Below are positions 46,301-54,379 of a stretch of 64,000 bases of DNA, one piece after another. Location of the stretch: positions 682,001-746,000 of the forward strand of contig JAECYW010000008.1 in the NCBI GenBank assembly GCA_023014335.1, in the 5' to 3' direction. The notes below the pieces were generated by a model. That model worked only from the letters and a program-made list of their open reading frames with translations. It was not told the DNA's origin and did not search any database. Within the stretch, counting starts at the first letter, position 1, and each line of letters begins with the position of its first letter. The position numbers and the translations under genes were made by a program. Source of the stretch: Galerina marginata. Lineage: Eukaryota; Basidiomycota; Agaricomycetes; Agaricales; Galerinaceae.

Positions 46301-49300
46301 GTGCCCGTGTCCTTACTTCTCCTGCTGATGATGCAAGGCAATTCCCTTTACCTGTCACTACATATTGCGAAGGAGACTGTCGAAAGAATCTAAACTTAAG
46401 TGGGGACGACGAACGTCGAGCTGATGTTGTGAGTCATAACTTTATACTTTGCTACTAGTATTGAGGCTGGCAATGTTACGATCGCCTCATTTTTTCCTTC
46501 ATGCTCTTCATATTTGCGACACACGTTTCATAGCCAGGACGCTTCCATCGTATTTACACTCTCTTTCCATGCTCTTTTCATATATGATCGACATATGATC
46601 TATGCACGCTTCCTATACGTTTTCTCTTACGCTTTTCATTTACTTCTTACGCGTTTCGAGACCTCACTATTTACATGCTTCGATAGCAGAACTAGTATAT
46701 AATCTCGTATATACTCTATAGTGTTCTTTAGCTAGTTCTTGAGAATCTACTCGATTTATTCAAAACACAAACAAGTTCTCTTTTGAATTCTACGACTGTC
46801 AATAAATATTCACGTCCTGTGAATACTTTATTCGAAGTCGTAACAAAAGAACTAGCTCTCCTACGATAGCGCTCTCTGCTCAGCAAGCGCTACTCTGAAC
46901 ACTCGACGAAACGGCTTACCGAAACTACCGCGGACGATTTTCCGCGGGATCCAGCGACGAAGAACATTTGACACCGACCGCCTCGACATCAACGAACCCC
47001 GAACCATATTATCGCGTCGGTAGATCCCACGCGACACAAAGACCTCCCACACCGAACGAATCATCAGGCGAAGACATTTTTGAAGACACGAGAGAAGACC
47101 TCTCTGAATTTGCACTAGAAGACCTATCTGCAAGTAGAAACCCACTCGACTTCCACAGACCACCAACACCTTTACCCGCGCTTTCATTCGACGACATGCC
47201 TGCGCCAACCGAAAGCACTGAACCAAAGACGAACCCCGAAGCCATCGATATCAACATGGCAGAAACCCGACAAGAAGACAAAGACAACAACGGAACCATT
47301 GGCAAAGACAAAGAAATTGGAATCAACAAACCGACCCCCTTTGACGGATCAAGGACAAAGGTTAAATCCTTTTTACAAGAATGCATACTATACCTCGCAA
47401 TCAACGGCAGCATTTACAACTCGGAGCCCAGGAAGATTGCGTTCATTCTGTCCTACATGACAGAAAAAGAAGCAAAGCAATGGAGGGAACAATTCCTTAC
47501 TTCCATTACCAACGAAGACGGGATAATCAACTTCCCAACCCTGAAAGAATTCAGAGCGAAACTCCTTAGAGCCTTCGCCCCGATCGATCAAACCTGCGAC
47601 GCCATGAACAAGCTCGAACTTCTTAGACAAGGGAACAGGACTGCCGAAGAACTCGTTACTGAGTTCAGATTACTTGTCGGACAAGCAGACCTCGGAAATC
47701 AAAGCAAATCGGACAACCTCCATTTGATTCAGATGTTCCGCAAGGCCTTGAAACCTCAGATCGCAAACAAAATTCTTTTTTCCGACAAAGTCCCCACTAC
47801 TTTCGAAGAATGGGTTGATCGAGCAACCCAGTACGACACAGACTACAGGATGGCCATGGCATTCATGGGAAGACCCGCCGTCAATCGAAACACCAATGGA
47901 GGGAGGAGCTGGAATCCTTCTTCAAACCGAAACGATCCAAACGCCATGCAGATCGATGTCATGTCCCCAGAAGTCCGTGCAGACCACATCCGACGAGGGG
48001 CATGTTTCAACTGCCACAAGACGGGACATCTCTCCCGAGACTGCCCTGATAAGAGAAACCGATCCAACTTCCGAGGGAACTCCGGATCAAACACGAACTC
48101 GACCAACACACCAAAGAAGTGGACTCCTAGTGAGCTCCACACTCATGTACGATCTCTTACCCCTGAAGAACGAGAAGAACTTGGGAACTTGATGATAAAA
48201 GACACGGGTTTTTGAAACGGGAGCCTGAATCGACGTCAGTCTCCCCTTATTTAGCAATTCACTCTGTATTTACGGCCAAGATCGAGAATAAATCTATTTT
48301 GTTACCTGCAACTATCTCGATCCAAAATCAGAATGAATCAAAAACTGTCGAAATGTCAGCCCTCCTCGACTCAGGAGCAGGAGGAAAATTCATCGATCAG
48401 AACTACGTACGAAAACTGGACCTACAAACTCGGAAATTGGAAGAACCCTTAACGGTATACAACGTGGACGGAACACAGAACAAGAAAGGAACCATTTCAC
48501 ATTACGTCATCCTGGACCTCAAGATCGGAGATAGAACCAAACGTGAAACCCTGCTGGTATCTGGATTAGGAAAACAAAAGATCATTTTAGGTTTTCCTTG
48601 GCTACAAGAAAACAATCCTGATATAGACTGGCAAACCGGATCAATCAACTGGAGAACCTCGGAGAAACTTAATCGGACAACGTCGATCAACCACGCAACC
48701 GTTGAAGAAGAACCCGACGAACAGGAACACCTAAATCGGACAACTCATCCTCTGGACGACTTCTATTCTGGAATTATTTCGTACATCGGAACCGAAATCC
48801 TGGAGGAAAATAATATTCAGATAAACGCGAAAACCACGACCTCTCAAACCTTTGCCCAGAAACACGAGAAAAGGAAACCGGAACGGTCAATGGAAGAAAT
48901 GATACCACCTGAATATCATGAATACATGGATTTATTCGACAAGGAAACCGCAAACCGATTCCCGGAACCCCGATCTTGGGACCACAAGATTGAACTGAAG
49001 GAAGGCTTTGAACCAAAATCATTCAAAACCTACAATCTTACTCCGGAAGAACAAATCGAAATGGAAAAATTCCTGAAAGAAAACCTGGACAAAGGATACA
49101 TTCGACCATCGCAATCTCCAATGGCTTCACCGTTTTTCTTTGTATCCAAGAAAGACGGGAAATTAAGACCATGCCAAGATTATCGATACCTGAATGATTG
49201 GACGATCAAAAATGCGTACCCACTACCACTGATTTCGGAACTTATGGACAAGCTCAAAGATGCAACCGTCTTCACCAAATTAGACGTGAGATGGGGGTAT

Positions 49301-52300
49301 AATAACATCCGAATCAAAGATGGCGATCAATGGAAAGCGGCATTCAAGACCAACAAGGGATTATTTGAACCGACGGTTATGTTCTTTGGAATGTGCAATT
49401 CACCGGCAACGTTCCAAGCAATGATGGACTCAATCTTCAACGACATGATTACTGCATGCTTTGTGATTGTCTACATGGACGACATCTTAATTTTTGCAAG
49501 AAACCAGAAAGACCTGGAAAAATACACAAGAATGGTCTTGGAACGTCTCCGAGAAAACGACTTATTCCTAAAACCAGAAGATCTCAATGGACCCCGTGAA
49601 ACTGGAAGGAATCAAGGACTGGCCAACCCCGACAACTGTCAAACAAGTCCGATCATTTCTAGGATTTGGAAATTTCTACCGACGATTCATCAGAAAATTC
49701 TCTGAAGTAGCCCGACCACTGAACGATCTGTTAAAAAAGGACAAGACTTTCGAATGGACAGAAGAAGCTCAAAAGGCATTTGATCAACTCAAGAAACGAT
49801 TCACTGAAGAACCAGTTCTGATGATGCCTGATTCAACAAAACCCTTTCAGATCGAATCGGATGCCTCCAAATATGCCTCTGGAGCTGTATTGACCCAATT
49901 GGATGGAAATGGCGACAGACACCCATGCGCCTTTATTTCAAGAACATTCTCACCCACGGAACGGAACTACGAAATCTATGACCGAGAACTTCTAGGGATT
50001 ATCCGAGCATTACAGGAATGGAGACACTATATCCAAGGATCAAGACATGAAACGGTGGTGTTTTCGGATCACAAAAATCTCACCTACTTCAGAAAGGCTC
50101 AGAACCTGAATAGACGACAAGCGAGATGGTCACTCTACCTATCGGAATTCGATCTCAAATTGATACACATGCCCGGACACAAAATGATTCAATCGGATGC
50201 CCTATCACGAAGACCAGACTTTACACCAGAAGAAGATCATGACAATGAAGATATCACGCTTCTCCCAGAAAGTCTATTTGTCAACCTCATCGATATGGAA
50301 CTCCAAGACAAGATTGCAAATTCGGAAAACTTAGACACAGACGCTGCAGAAGCAATCAAATTACTGCTGAAAGGAGGACTTCCAAATTTACGCAAAGACC
50401 TAGAAGACTGGAAAACCGAAGAATTCAACGGCAAAAACATTCTGTATTACAAAGGAAAGAACTATATTCCGAAAGATCAAGATCTACGAAGAGAAATTGT
50501 TGAAAAATACCACGATTCACCTACAGCCGGTCACCCAGGAGAATTAGAAACGTTCAATGCGGTCAAACAACACTATTGGTGGCCAGGAATGCGATCTTTC
50601 ATCAAAGAATACGTCAAAGGATGCGGAACGTGCCAACAATTCAAGATCAATAGGAATCCAGCAAACCCCTCTTACATGCCGGTAGAAGGACCGAAATCAA
50701 CCAGACCATTTGCCAACTGTTCCATGGACATGATCACAGATTTACCACCTGTAAAACGCGAGGACGGATCAGCTGCAGATGCAATATTGGTTGTGGTCGA
50801 CCACGGGCTTTCAAAGGGGATAATTGTCATACCTTGCACCAAAACTTTGACCCATGAAGGAGCAGCGGAACTTTTACTCAACAATCTTTTCAAACGCTTT
50901 GGACTCCCAGACAGTCTCATTTCCGATCAAGACCCTCGTTTTGCAGCAAAATCGTTCAGAGAACTCCTTCGACTTCTAGGAATTGAATCAAAATTAACCA
51001 CCGCATACCACCCTCAAGGCGACGGAACCACAGAACGCTTCAATCAAGAAATAGAAGCATACATTTCGATCTACTGTTCCTCCAACCCAGAAACTTGGCA
51101 CAAATCGATCAGCACAGTTGAGTTCACGCACAACAACCGAAGACATGCAGACAGGCAAAAGACATCATTCGAACTTATTCTTGGAACATCGCCTATATCA
51201 ATTCCTATGTCATTCGAAAACACGAAATTTCCATCTGTAGAAGAACGGATCAAAAGTCTATCTAAAGATAGAGAAGAAGCACTAGCTGCACACGAACTGG
51301 CAAGAAGTCGCATGATAGATCGACGAAAATCCAACTTCACGCCGTTTAAGCAAGGACAATTGGTATGGCTCGATGCCCGAAACCTCAAAACGAATTACCA
51401 CAAGAAGATGGCACCCAAACGCGAAGGACCGTTCAAGATCAAGGATGTATTAGGGCCTCTCACCTACAGGCTTGAATTACCCGATACTTGGCAAATTCAC
51501 AACGTCTTCCACGCAGCTTTACTCATGCCTTACACGGAGACAGAAGTCCACGGACCAAATTACACGAGGCCACCTCCCGAGATCGAAAATGAAGAAGAAC
51601 GATATGTCATCGAAACTATTCTCAAACATCGGAAACGAGGAAGAGGCTATCAATACTACGTCAAATGGGAAGGGTACCCGATCACCGAAGCCACGTGGGA
51701 ACCAACATCAAGTTTTGACAATGGTGGGAATGAAATTTTGGAAGAATACCGAACCCGTCACAGACTGTGAACGAAACTCTTACACCTCAATCCTCGATCT
51801 ACCTCATTTCAACAACATGTCATTCAAACAAACTCTCAAGAAAGCAAAGTCAATCCCCTCGATCATCTTCTCCAAGAAAGAGGAACGCCCAAAACACGAG
51901 CCTTTACCTGCGCTTGTTAGATTTTTCTTCGAAGATCCGGTCACCCCTACCTTTGCACCTCATCCCTCCGTGTTTCCGATCGAAAAGTTCTCAGCCAAAC
52001 TCCCGCAAGGCGCAGTACCCTTACGATCAAATCAGCAGAAGCTCAAGCTGGTTGACACCCTCGAGGACTTCATCGACGACCTGTTGTTCAAGATAGACGA
52101 AAAACCTATAAGAGCAAACGGTACAGTACCAGAAGGACCAAGAACCCAAGAACTCGAAACCGCTTTGAAGACCATTGTATCCACTCCCACCTCGTCTTAA
52201 ACACCATGCCTATTGCTCGCAACCAGACCCCCTATGCTCACGATCTTGCCGCCCCTATCTCCTTCACCGAATTTTCGAATGCTATCACCAACGACGCCGA

Positions 52301-53818
52301 CTTCTATACCATCCTCCAACAACTTGGACCTGATTACCCCCGCAACCTTCTTTATTTCCGCAACCTTATGTACTCCATCGACTACCAGGAGAAGTTTATT
52401 CAAGAGCAGCGTCAACACGCTCAGAATCTTTTCGAGGCTTTAGAACGTTTTAGGCTTGGACCACGCTTAGGATCGTTTTTCAGACAGAAACGCCAGGAAG
52501 CCCACCCCGCACCATCCCGTCCAACACCCCAACCAACGCCGCGACCTCGCAACCCCACTCCTTACTCCCATCGTCACCATCACCACCGTCGAACTTACCC
52601 CATCGGATCCCCTCGCAACCCCATCGTCGTTGAAGACGACGACTTCACCCAGTCTGACATGGATCGACTCATGCCGGGAACTTCACAGGTCCGATTCGTT
52701 ACCTGCCGTCAATGCACCAAGCTCGGACACATCAAGGCCAAATGCCCATACTACCGATGCACCTGCGGAGAGCTCCACCGCAACGAAGAGACCTGCCCAA
52801 ACGACATCTACCAACCGGATTAGAAGACACGTCGAATCTGGGATCTTCGACATAGAGAGGGGGTAATGTTACGATCGCCTCATTTTTTCCTTCATGCTCT
52901 TCATATTTGCGACACACGTTTCATAGCCAGGACGCTTCCATCGTATTTACACTCTCTTTCCATGCTCTTTTCATATATGATCGACATATGATCTATGCAC
53001 GCTTCCTATACGTTTTCTCTTACGCTTTTCATTTACTTCTTACGCGTTTCGAGACCTCACTATTTACATGCTTCGATAGCAGAACTAGTATATAATCTCG
53101 TATATACTCTATAGTGTTCTTTAGCTAGTTCTTGAGAATCTACTCGATTTATTCAAAACACAAACAAGTTCTCTTTTGAATTCTATGACTGTCAATAAAT
53201 ATTCACGTCCTGTGAATACTTTATTCGAAGTCGTAACAGGCAATCTCATCCGTATAGATCTGCCTTTCCTCTACAGGTCATGACCAATTGGAATGGGAAG
53301 ACCTGATGAATGAATCTATGACTCAAGTTAGTCTCTATATGGTCTGGATGGTGGTCTAGTGACTAATCTCTTGCGCAGTATTTAGTCAAGATCTTACGTA
53401 CGTACATGTATATTGCACAACCTCCGAAGATTTACCAAGGCTTGGTGCAATATTGGATAGGCGAAAAACCTGACCGAACACTTAATGAGATGTTGACCTT
53501 AGTCAGGTGAGTCTTCATGTTTGACTAGCCATTGCAGTCTGCAGAATACCTCCGTCTATTAGCTATGACATGCACGACTTCTTTTTAAAATTGCATGACA
53601 ATTCCCGTGCATACAAGAGGGCATTAGATGTCTACAATCACAGACTCCGCTTGAAAGGAAGGGATCCTGTGCTGGGCCAGGGGTACGAGATGCACAATTT
53701 CCAGGATCCGCAGGTGTGTCGGCCGTTAACGGCTTTACGATGATGGAGTTAACTAAAAACGGTGCCGTAGCTCTCTAGCTTTCTCCCTTTGGTGAGCTGC
53801 AATGAATCGTCGACTTAG
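43339..53818 (+). CDS. STAND NTPase (NACHT) with C-terminal caspase-like domain lacking the catalytic dyad
   Basis: Fifteen exons: 43339-43570, 43621-45243, 45293-45393, 45438-45489, 45549-45608, 45657-45694, 45742-45792, 45844-45880, 45931-46008, 46062-46076, 46139-46428, 53258-53326, 53379-53506, 53545-53713, 53771-53818. They join without a stop to 996 residues. N-terminus: the NISGGSFMHIEGDF motif common before NACHT domains in Agaricomycetes. NACHT: Walker A PAGHGKTA, Walker B LTIIIDGLDE, about residues 125-290. Caspase-like (peptidase C14 fold): KKALLIGI, AHNDIKALRGLL, VTILIDDS, PTRENI, then HFSGASGQ where catalytic SGHG is expected, and AILDASYACS where D-x-C-H-S is expected. His and Cys are therefore replaced. 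Family-like tail NFQDPQLSS. Intron 11 holds a retrotransposon. The start could also be 43393. Probably a signalling or immune-type regulator. Confidence 0.8.
46474..46845 (+). repeat. 5' LTR
   Basis: 372 bp, starts TGTTACG, ends GTAACA. It contains a TATATAA box (46696-46702); the start of the self-priming sequence AGCTAGTTCTT (46730) is 34 bases downstream, which fits the transcription start. The U5 part has two nested inverted repeats: TACGACT (46791-46797) with AGTCGTA (46836-46842), and TATTCAC (46807-46813) with GTGAATA (46819-46825). Confidence 0.95.
46847..46857 (+). promoter_or_regulatory. Self-priming primer-binding site
   Basis: AAGAACTAGCT, one base after the 5' LTR, is the exact complement of AGCTAGTTCTT at 46730-46740 in the LTR, over 11 bases. 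Tf1-type elements prime reverse transcription with the first 11 bases of their own mRNA folded onto the PBS; the length and location match. Confidence 0.8.
47197..48215 (+). CDS. gag: Gag
   Basis: From the first in-frame ATG (47197) it encodes 338 residues. The open frame extends upstream to 46899 without another ATG, and that upstream part is protein-like (PPTPNESSGEDIFEDTRED), so initiation at a non-AUG codon or an untranslated leader is possible. A capsid-like helical region (KVKSFLQECILYLAING ... KEAKQWREQFL) corresponds to retrotransposon gag domains. A zinc knuckle CFNCHKTGHLSRDC (CX2CX4HX4C) lies near the C-terminus. It ends at the TGA at 48213 inside the frameshift signal. Confidence 0.85.
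48167..49705 (+). CDS. pol: Pol part 1: protease and reverse transcriptase, frame broken at the 3' end
   Basis: Reached by -1 frameshift from gag; no ATG at its start. Protease active site ALLDSGAGGKF. Reverse transcriptase motifs in order: RPCQDYRYLND, TKLDVRWGYNNIRI, FGMCNSPATFQ and the catalytic VYMDDILIFA. After FLKPE (about 49576) the frame runs on for about 41 unrelated residues and stops at 49705, because the next RT segment (expected Cys-x-Phe ... EYLG) is missing. Confidence 0.85.
   Translation, partial: RTRRTWELDDKRHGFLKREPESTSVSPYLAIHSVFTAKIENKSILLPATISIQNQNESKTVEMSALLDSGAGGKFIDQNYVRKLDLQTRKLEEPLTVYNVDGTQNKKGTISHYVILDLKIGDRTKRETLLVSGLGKQKIILGFPWLQENNPDIDWQTGSINWRTSEKLNRTTSINHATVEEEPDEQEHLNRTTHPLDDFYSGIISYIGTEILEENNIQINAKTTTSQTFAQKHEKRKPERSMEEMIPPEYHEYMDLFDKETANRFPEPRSWDHKIELKEGFEPKSFKTYNLTPEEQIEMEKFLKENLDKGYIRPSQSPMASPFFFVSKKDGKLRPCQDYRYLNDWTIKNAYPLPLISELMDKLKDATVFTKLDVRWGYNNIRIKDGDQWKAAFKTNKGLFEPTVMFFGMCNSPATFQAMMDSIFNDMITACFVIVYMDDILIFARNQKDLEKYTRMVLERLRENDLFLKPEDLNGPRETGRNQGLANPDNCQTSPIISRIWKFLPTIHQKIL
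48206..48245 (+). promoter_or_regulatory. Programmed -1 ribosomal frameshift signal (gag to pol)
   Basis: The heptamer G GGT TTT (48206-48212) sits in gag frame in the X XXY YYZ register, immediately before the gag TGA. After a 6-base spacer comes a hairpin: GGGAG (48219-48223) with CTCCC (48241-48245), then one C/T mismatch, then CTGA (48225-48228) with TCAG (48236-48239) and a 7-base loop. The pol frame is -1, opens after the TGA at 48164 and has no ATG in the overlap. Confidence 0.8.
49587..51770 (+). CDS. pol: Pol part 2: RT thumb, RNase H, integrase, chromodomain
   Basis: 727 codons in a different frame from part 1, starting MDPVKLEGIKDWPTP, the normal RT thumb sequence. RNase H residues in ESDASKYASG, DRELLGI and FSDHKNL. 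Integrase zinc finger H-x4-H...C-x2-C (YHDSPTAGH ... CGTC), catalytic D (MDMITDLP), D (SDQDPRF), E (TERFNQE). GPF-type module KREGPFKIKDVLGPLTYRLE. The C-terminal chromodomain YYVKWEGYPITEATWEP is at about residues 670-710 and usually directs integration through histone marks. In an intact element this is continuous with part 1. Confidence 0.92.
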   Translation: MDPVKLEGIKDWPTPTTVKQVRSFLGFGNFYRRFIRKFSEVARPLNDLLKKDKTFEWTEEAQKAFDQLKKRFTEEPVLMMPDSTKPFQIESDASKYASGAVLTQLDGNGDRHPCAFISRTFSPTERNYEIYDRELLGIIRALQEWRHYIQGSRHETVVFSDHKNLTYFRKAQNLNRRQARWSLYLSEFDLKLIHMPGHKMIQSDALSRRPDFTPEEDHDNEDITLLPESLFVNLIDMELQDKIANSENLDTDAAEAIKLLLKGGLPNLRKDLEDWKTEEFNGKNILYYKGKNYIPKDQDLRREIVEKYHDSPTAGHPGELETFNAVKQHYWWPGMRSFIKEYVKGCGTCQQFKINRNPANPSYMPVEGPKSTRPFANCSMDMITDLPPVKREDGSAADAILVVVDHGLSKGIIVIPCTKTLTHEGAAELLLNNLFKRFGLPDSLISDQDPRFAAKSFRELLRLLGIESKLTTAYHPQGDGTTERFNQEIEAYISIYCSSNPETWHKSISTVEFTHNNRRHADRQKTSFELILGTSPISIPMSFENTKFPSVEERIKSLSKDREEALAAHELARSRMIDRRKSNFTPFKQGQLVWLDARNLKTNYHKKMAPKREGPFKIKDVLGPLTYRLELPDTWQIHNVFHAALLMPYTETEVHGPNYTRPPPEIENEEERYVIETILKHRKRGRGYQYYVKWEGYPITEATWEPTSSFDNGGNEILEEYRTRHRL
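51817..52200 (+). CDS. Retroelement accessory ORF A
   Basis: 127-residue ORF after pol (MSFKQTLKKAKSIPS). Basic N-terminus, then a mixed acidic and hydrophobic segment (LVDTLEDFIDDLLFKIDEKP). It starts 46 bases after the pol stop and ends 5 bases before ORF B. No family is recognised. It lies inside the element, not in host sequence. Confidence 0.6.
   Translation: MSFKQTLKKAKSIPSIIFSKKEERPKHEPLPALVRFFFEDPVTPTFAPHPSVFPIEKFSAKLPQGAVPLRSNQQKLKLVDTLEDFIDDLLFKIDEKPIRANGTVPEGPRTQELETALKTIVSTPTSS
52206..52823 (+). CDS. Retroelement accessory ORF B with CCHC knuckle
   Basis: 205-residue ORF (MPIARNQTPYAHD). The N-terminal half is helical (FTEFSNAITNDADFYTILQQ), followed by a Pro/His/Arg-rich linker and a C-terminal zinc-binding segment CRQCTKLGHIKAKC (CX2CX4HX4C), then CTCGELHRNEETC, which could be a second knuckle-like ligand set. 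It resembles a second nucleic-acid-binding protein. Placed between chromodomain and 3' LTR, where Ty3/Gypsy elements often have nothing or an env-like ORF; it has no transmembrane segment, so it is not env-like. Confidence 0.65.
   Translation: MPIARNQTPYAHDLAAPISFTEFSNAITNDADFYTILQQLGPDYPRNLLYFRNLMYSIDYQEKFIQEQRQHAQNLFEALERFRLGPRLGSFFRQKRQEAHPAPSRPTPQPTPRPRNPTPYSHRHHHHRRTYPIGSPRNPIVVEDDDFTQSDMDRLMPGTSQVRFVTCRQCTKLGHIKAKCPYYRCTCGELHRNEETCPNDIYQPD
52854..52866 (+). promoter_or_regulatory. Polypurine tract
   Basis: AGAGAGGGGG followed by TAA directly before the 3' LTR, the expected primer for plus-strand DNA synthesis. Confidence 0.75.
52867..53238 (+). repeat. 3' LTR
   Basis: 372 bp, matching the 5' LTR except for one C-to-T change in the outer U5 stem (TACGACT becomes TATGACT). 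A G-U pair would still hold the stem in RNA. Confidence 0.95.
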
Positions 53819-54379
53819 AGACAGAGTTAACCCGGCAACTTAACCGTGATTTTCTCGTAGGATATGAATCGGCTTTTCAGCCCTTGACCAACCCTTGACG
53901 ATGTCCAGTCTCCAAGAAACAAGAAGTGATAGTGTGGGTTTTCACATCAAATTGTCTTGCGTTACATTGAGTAAAGTCTTGAAATTCAATCATACTGCCA
54001 TACTTATCGGACCCGACCCCACTGGCACCGACGCATAGTTTTGTCAGATACCTTGTTTGACAATGTTTCGCCAGTTCTTATAACGATGAACACCCGTTAT
54101 TGTTGATAAAAATAACTGTGACATGCAATGTGCCTTTTCTTACATGGCAGATTTAAGTCATAAATATTCTATGTGCGGGACAACTTGGAGAACTCGAAAC
54201 GGTTACATCAGCCACTTTGTCCGAATTGGAAATCATTGCCGTTTTCGACCACTGCCGAGAAATGCCGACCGATGACGTCCGAGTCGGCTCAAGTTCGCTT
54301 CGGCTGAAGGAGTACGTGTTGCCTCGGAATTGTCACCTCCCGTGTGGATAAAACTGCAGAGGATTATGGAATTTTGAAC
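53819..54379. other. Intergenic between STAND gene and SDR copy 2
   Basis: No ORF of note. The 54228-54250 block is shared with the promoter region of SDR copy 1. Confidence 0.4.

Larger units (their letters stand above)
46474..53238 (+). mobile_element. Ty3/Gypsy chromovirus LTR retrotransposon in intron 11 of the STAND gene
   Basis: 6,765 bp with 372-bp LTRs (TG...CA ends) that differ at one position, and a perfect 5-bp target duplication GGCAA (46469-46473 and 53239-53243). Order: LTR, self-priming PBS, gag with a CCHC knuckle, -1 frameshift signal, protease, reverse transcriptase, RNase H, integrase, chromodomain, two extra ORFs, polypurine tract, LTR. RT before integrase plus a chromodomain places it with chromoviruses. 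Transcription is in the same direction as the host gene. A deletion breaks the reverse transcriptase frame, so this copy is not autonomous as read. Confidence 0.95.

Noticed and set aside
51767..52823. An env-like gene in the retroelement
   Set aside because: Neither extra ORF has a signal peptide or transmembrane segment; ORF B is a zinc-knuckle protein.
53269..53326. Acceptor CTACAG at 53276 for the retroelement-bearing intron
   Set aside because: It puts the next exon out of phase and drops the conserved ICLSS segment; the TATAG acceptor at 53257 restores both.
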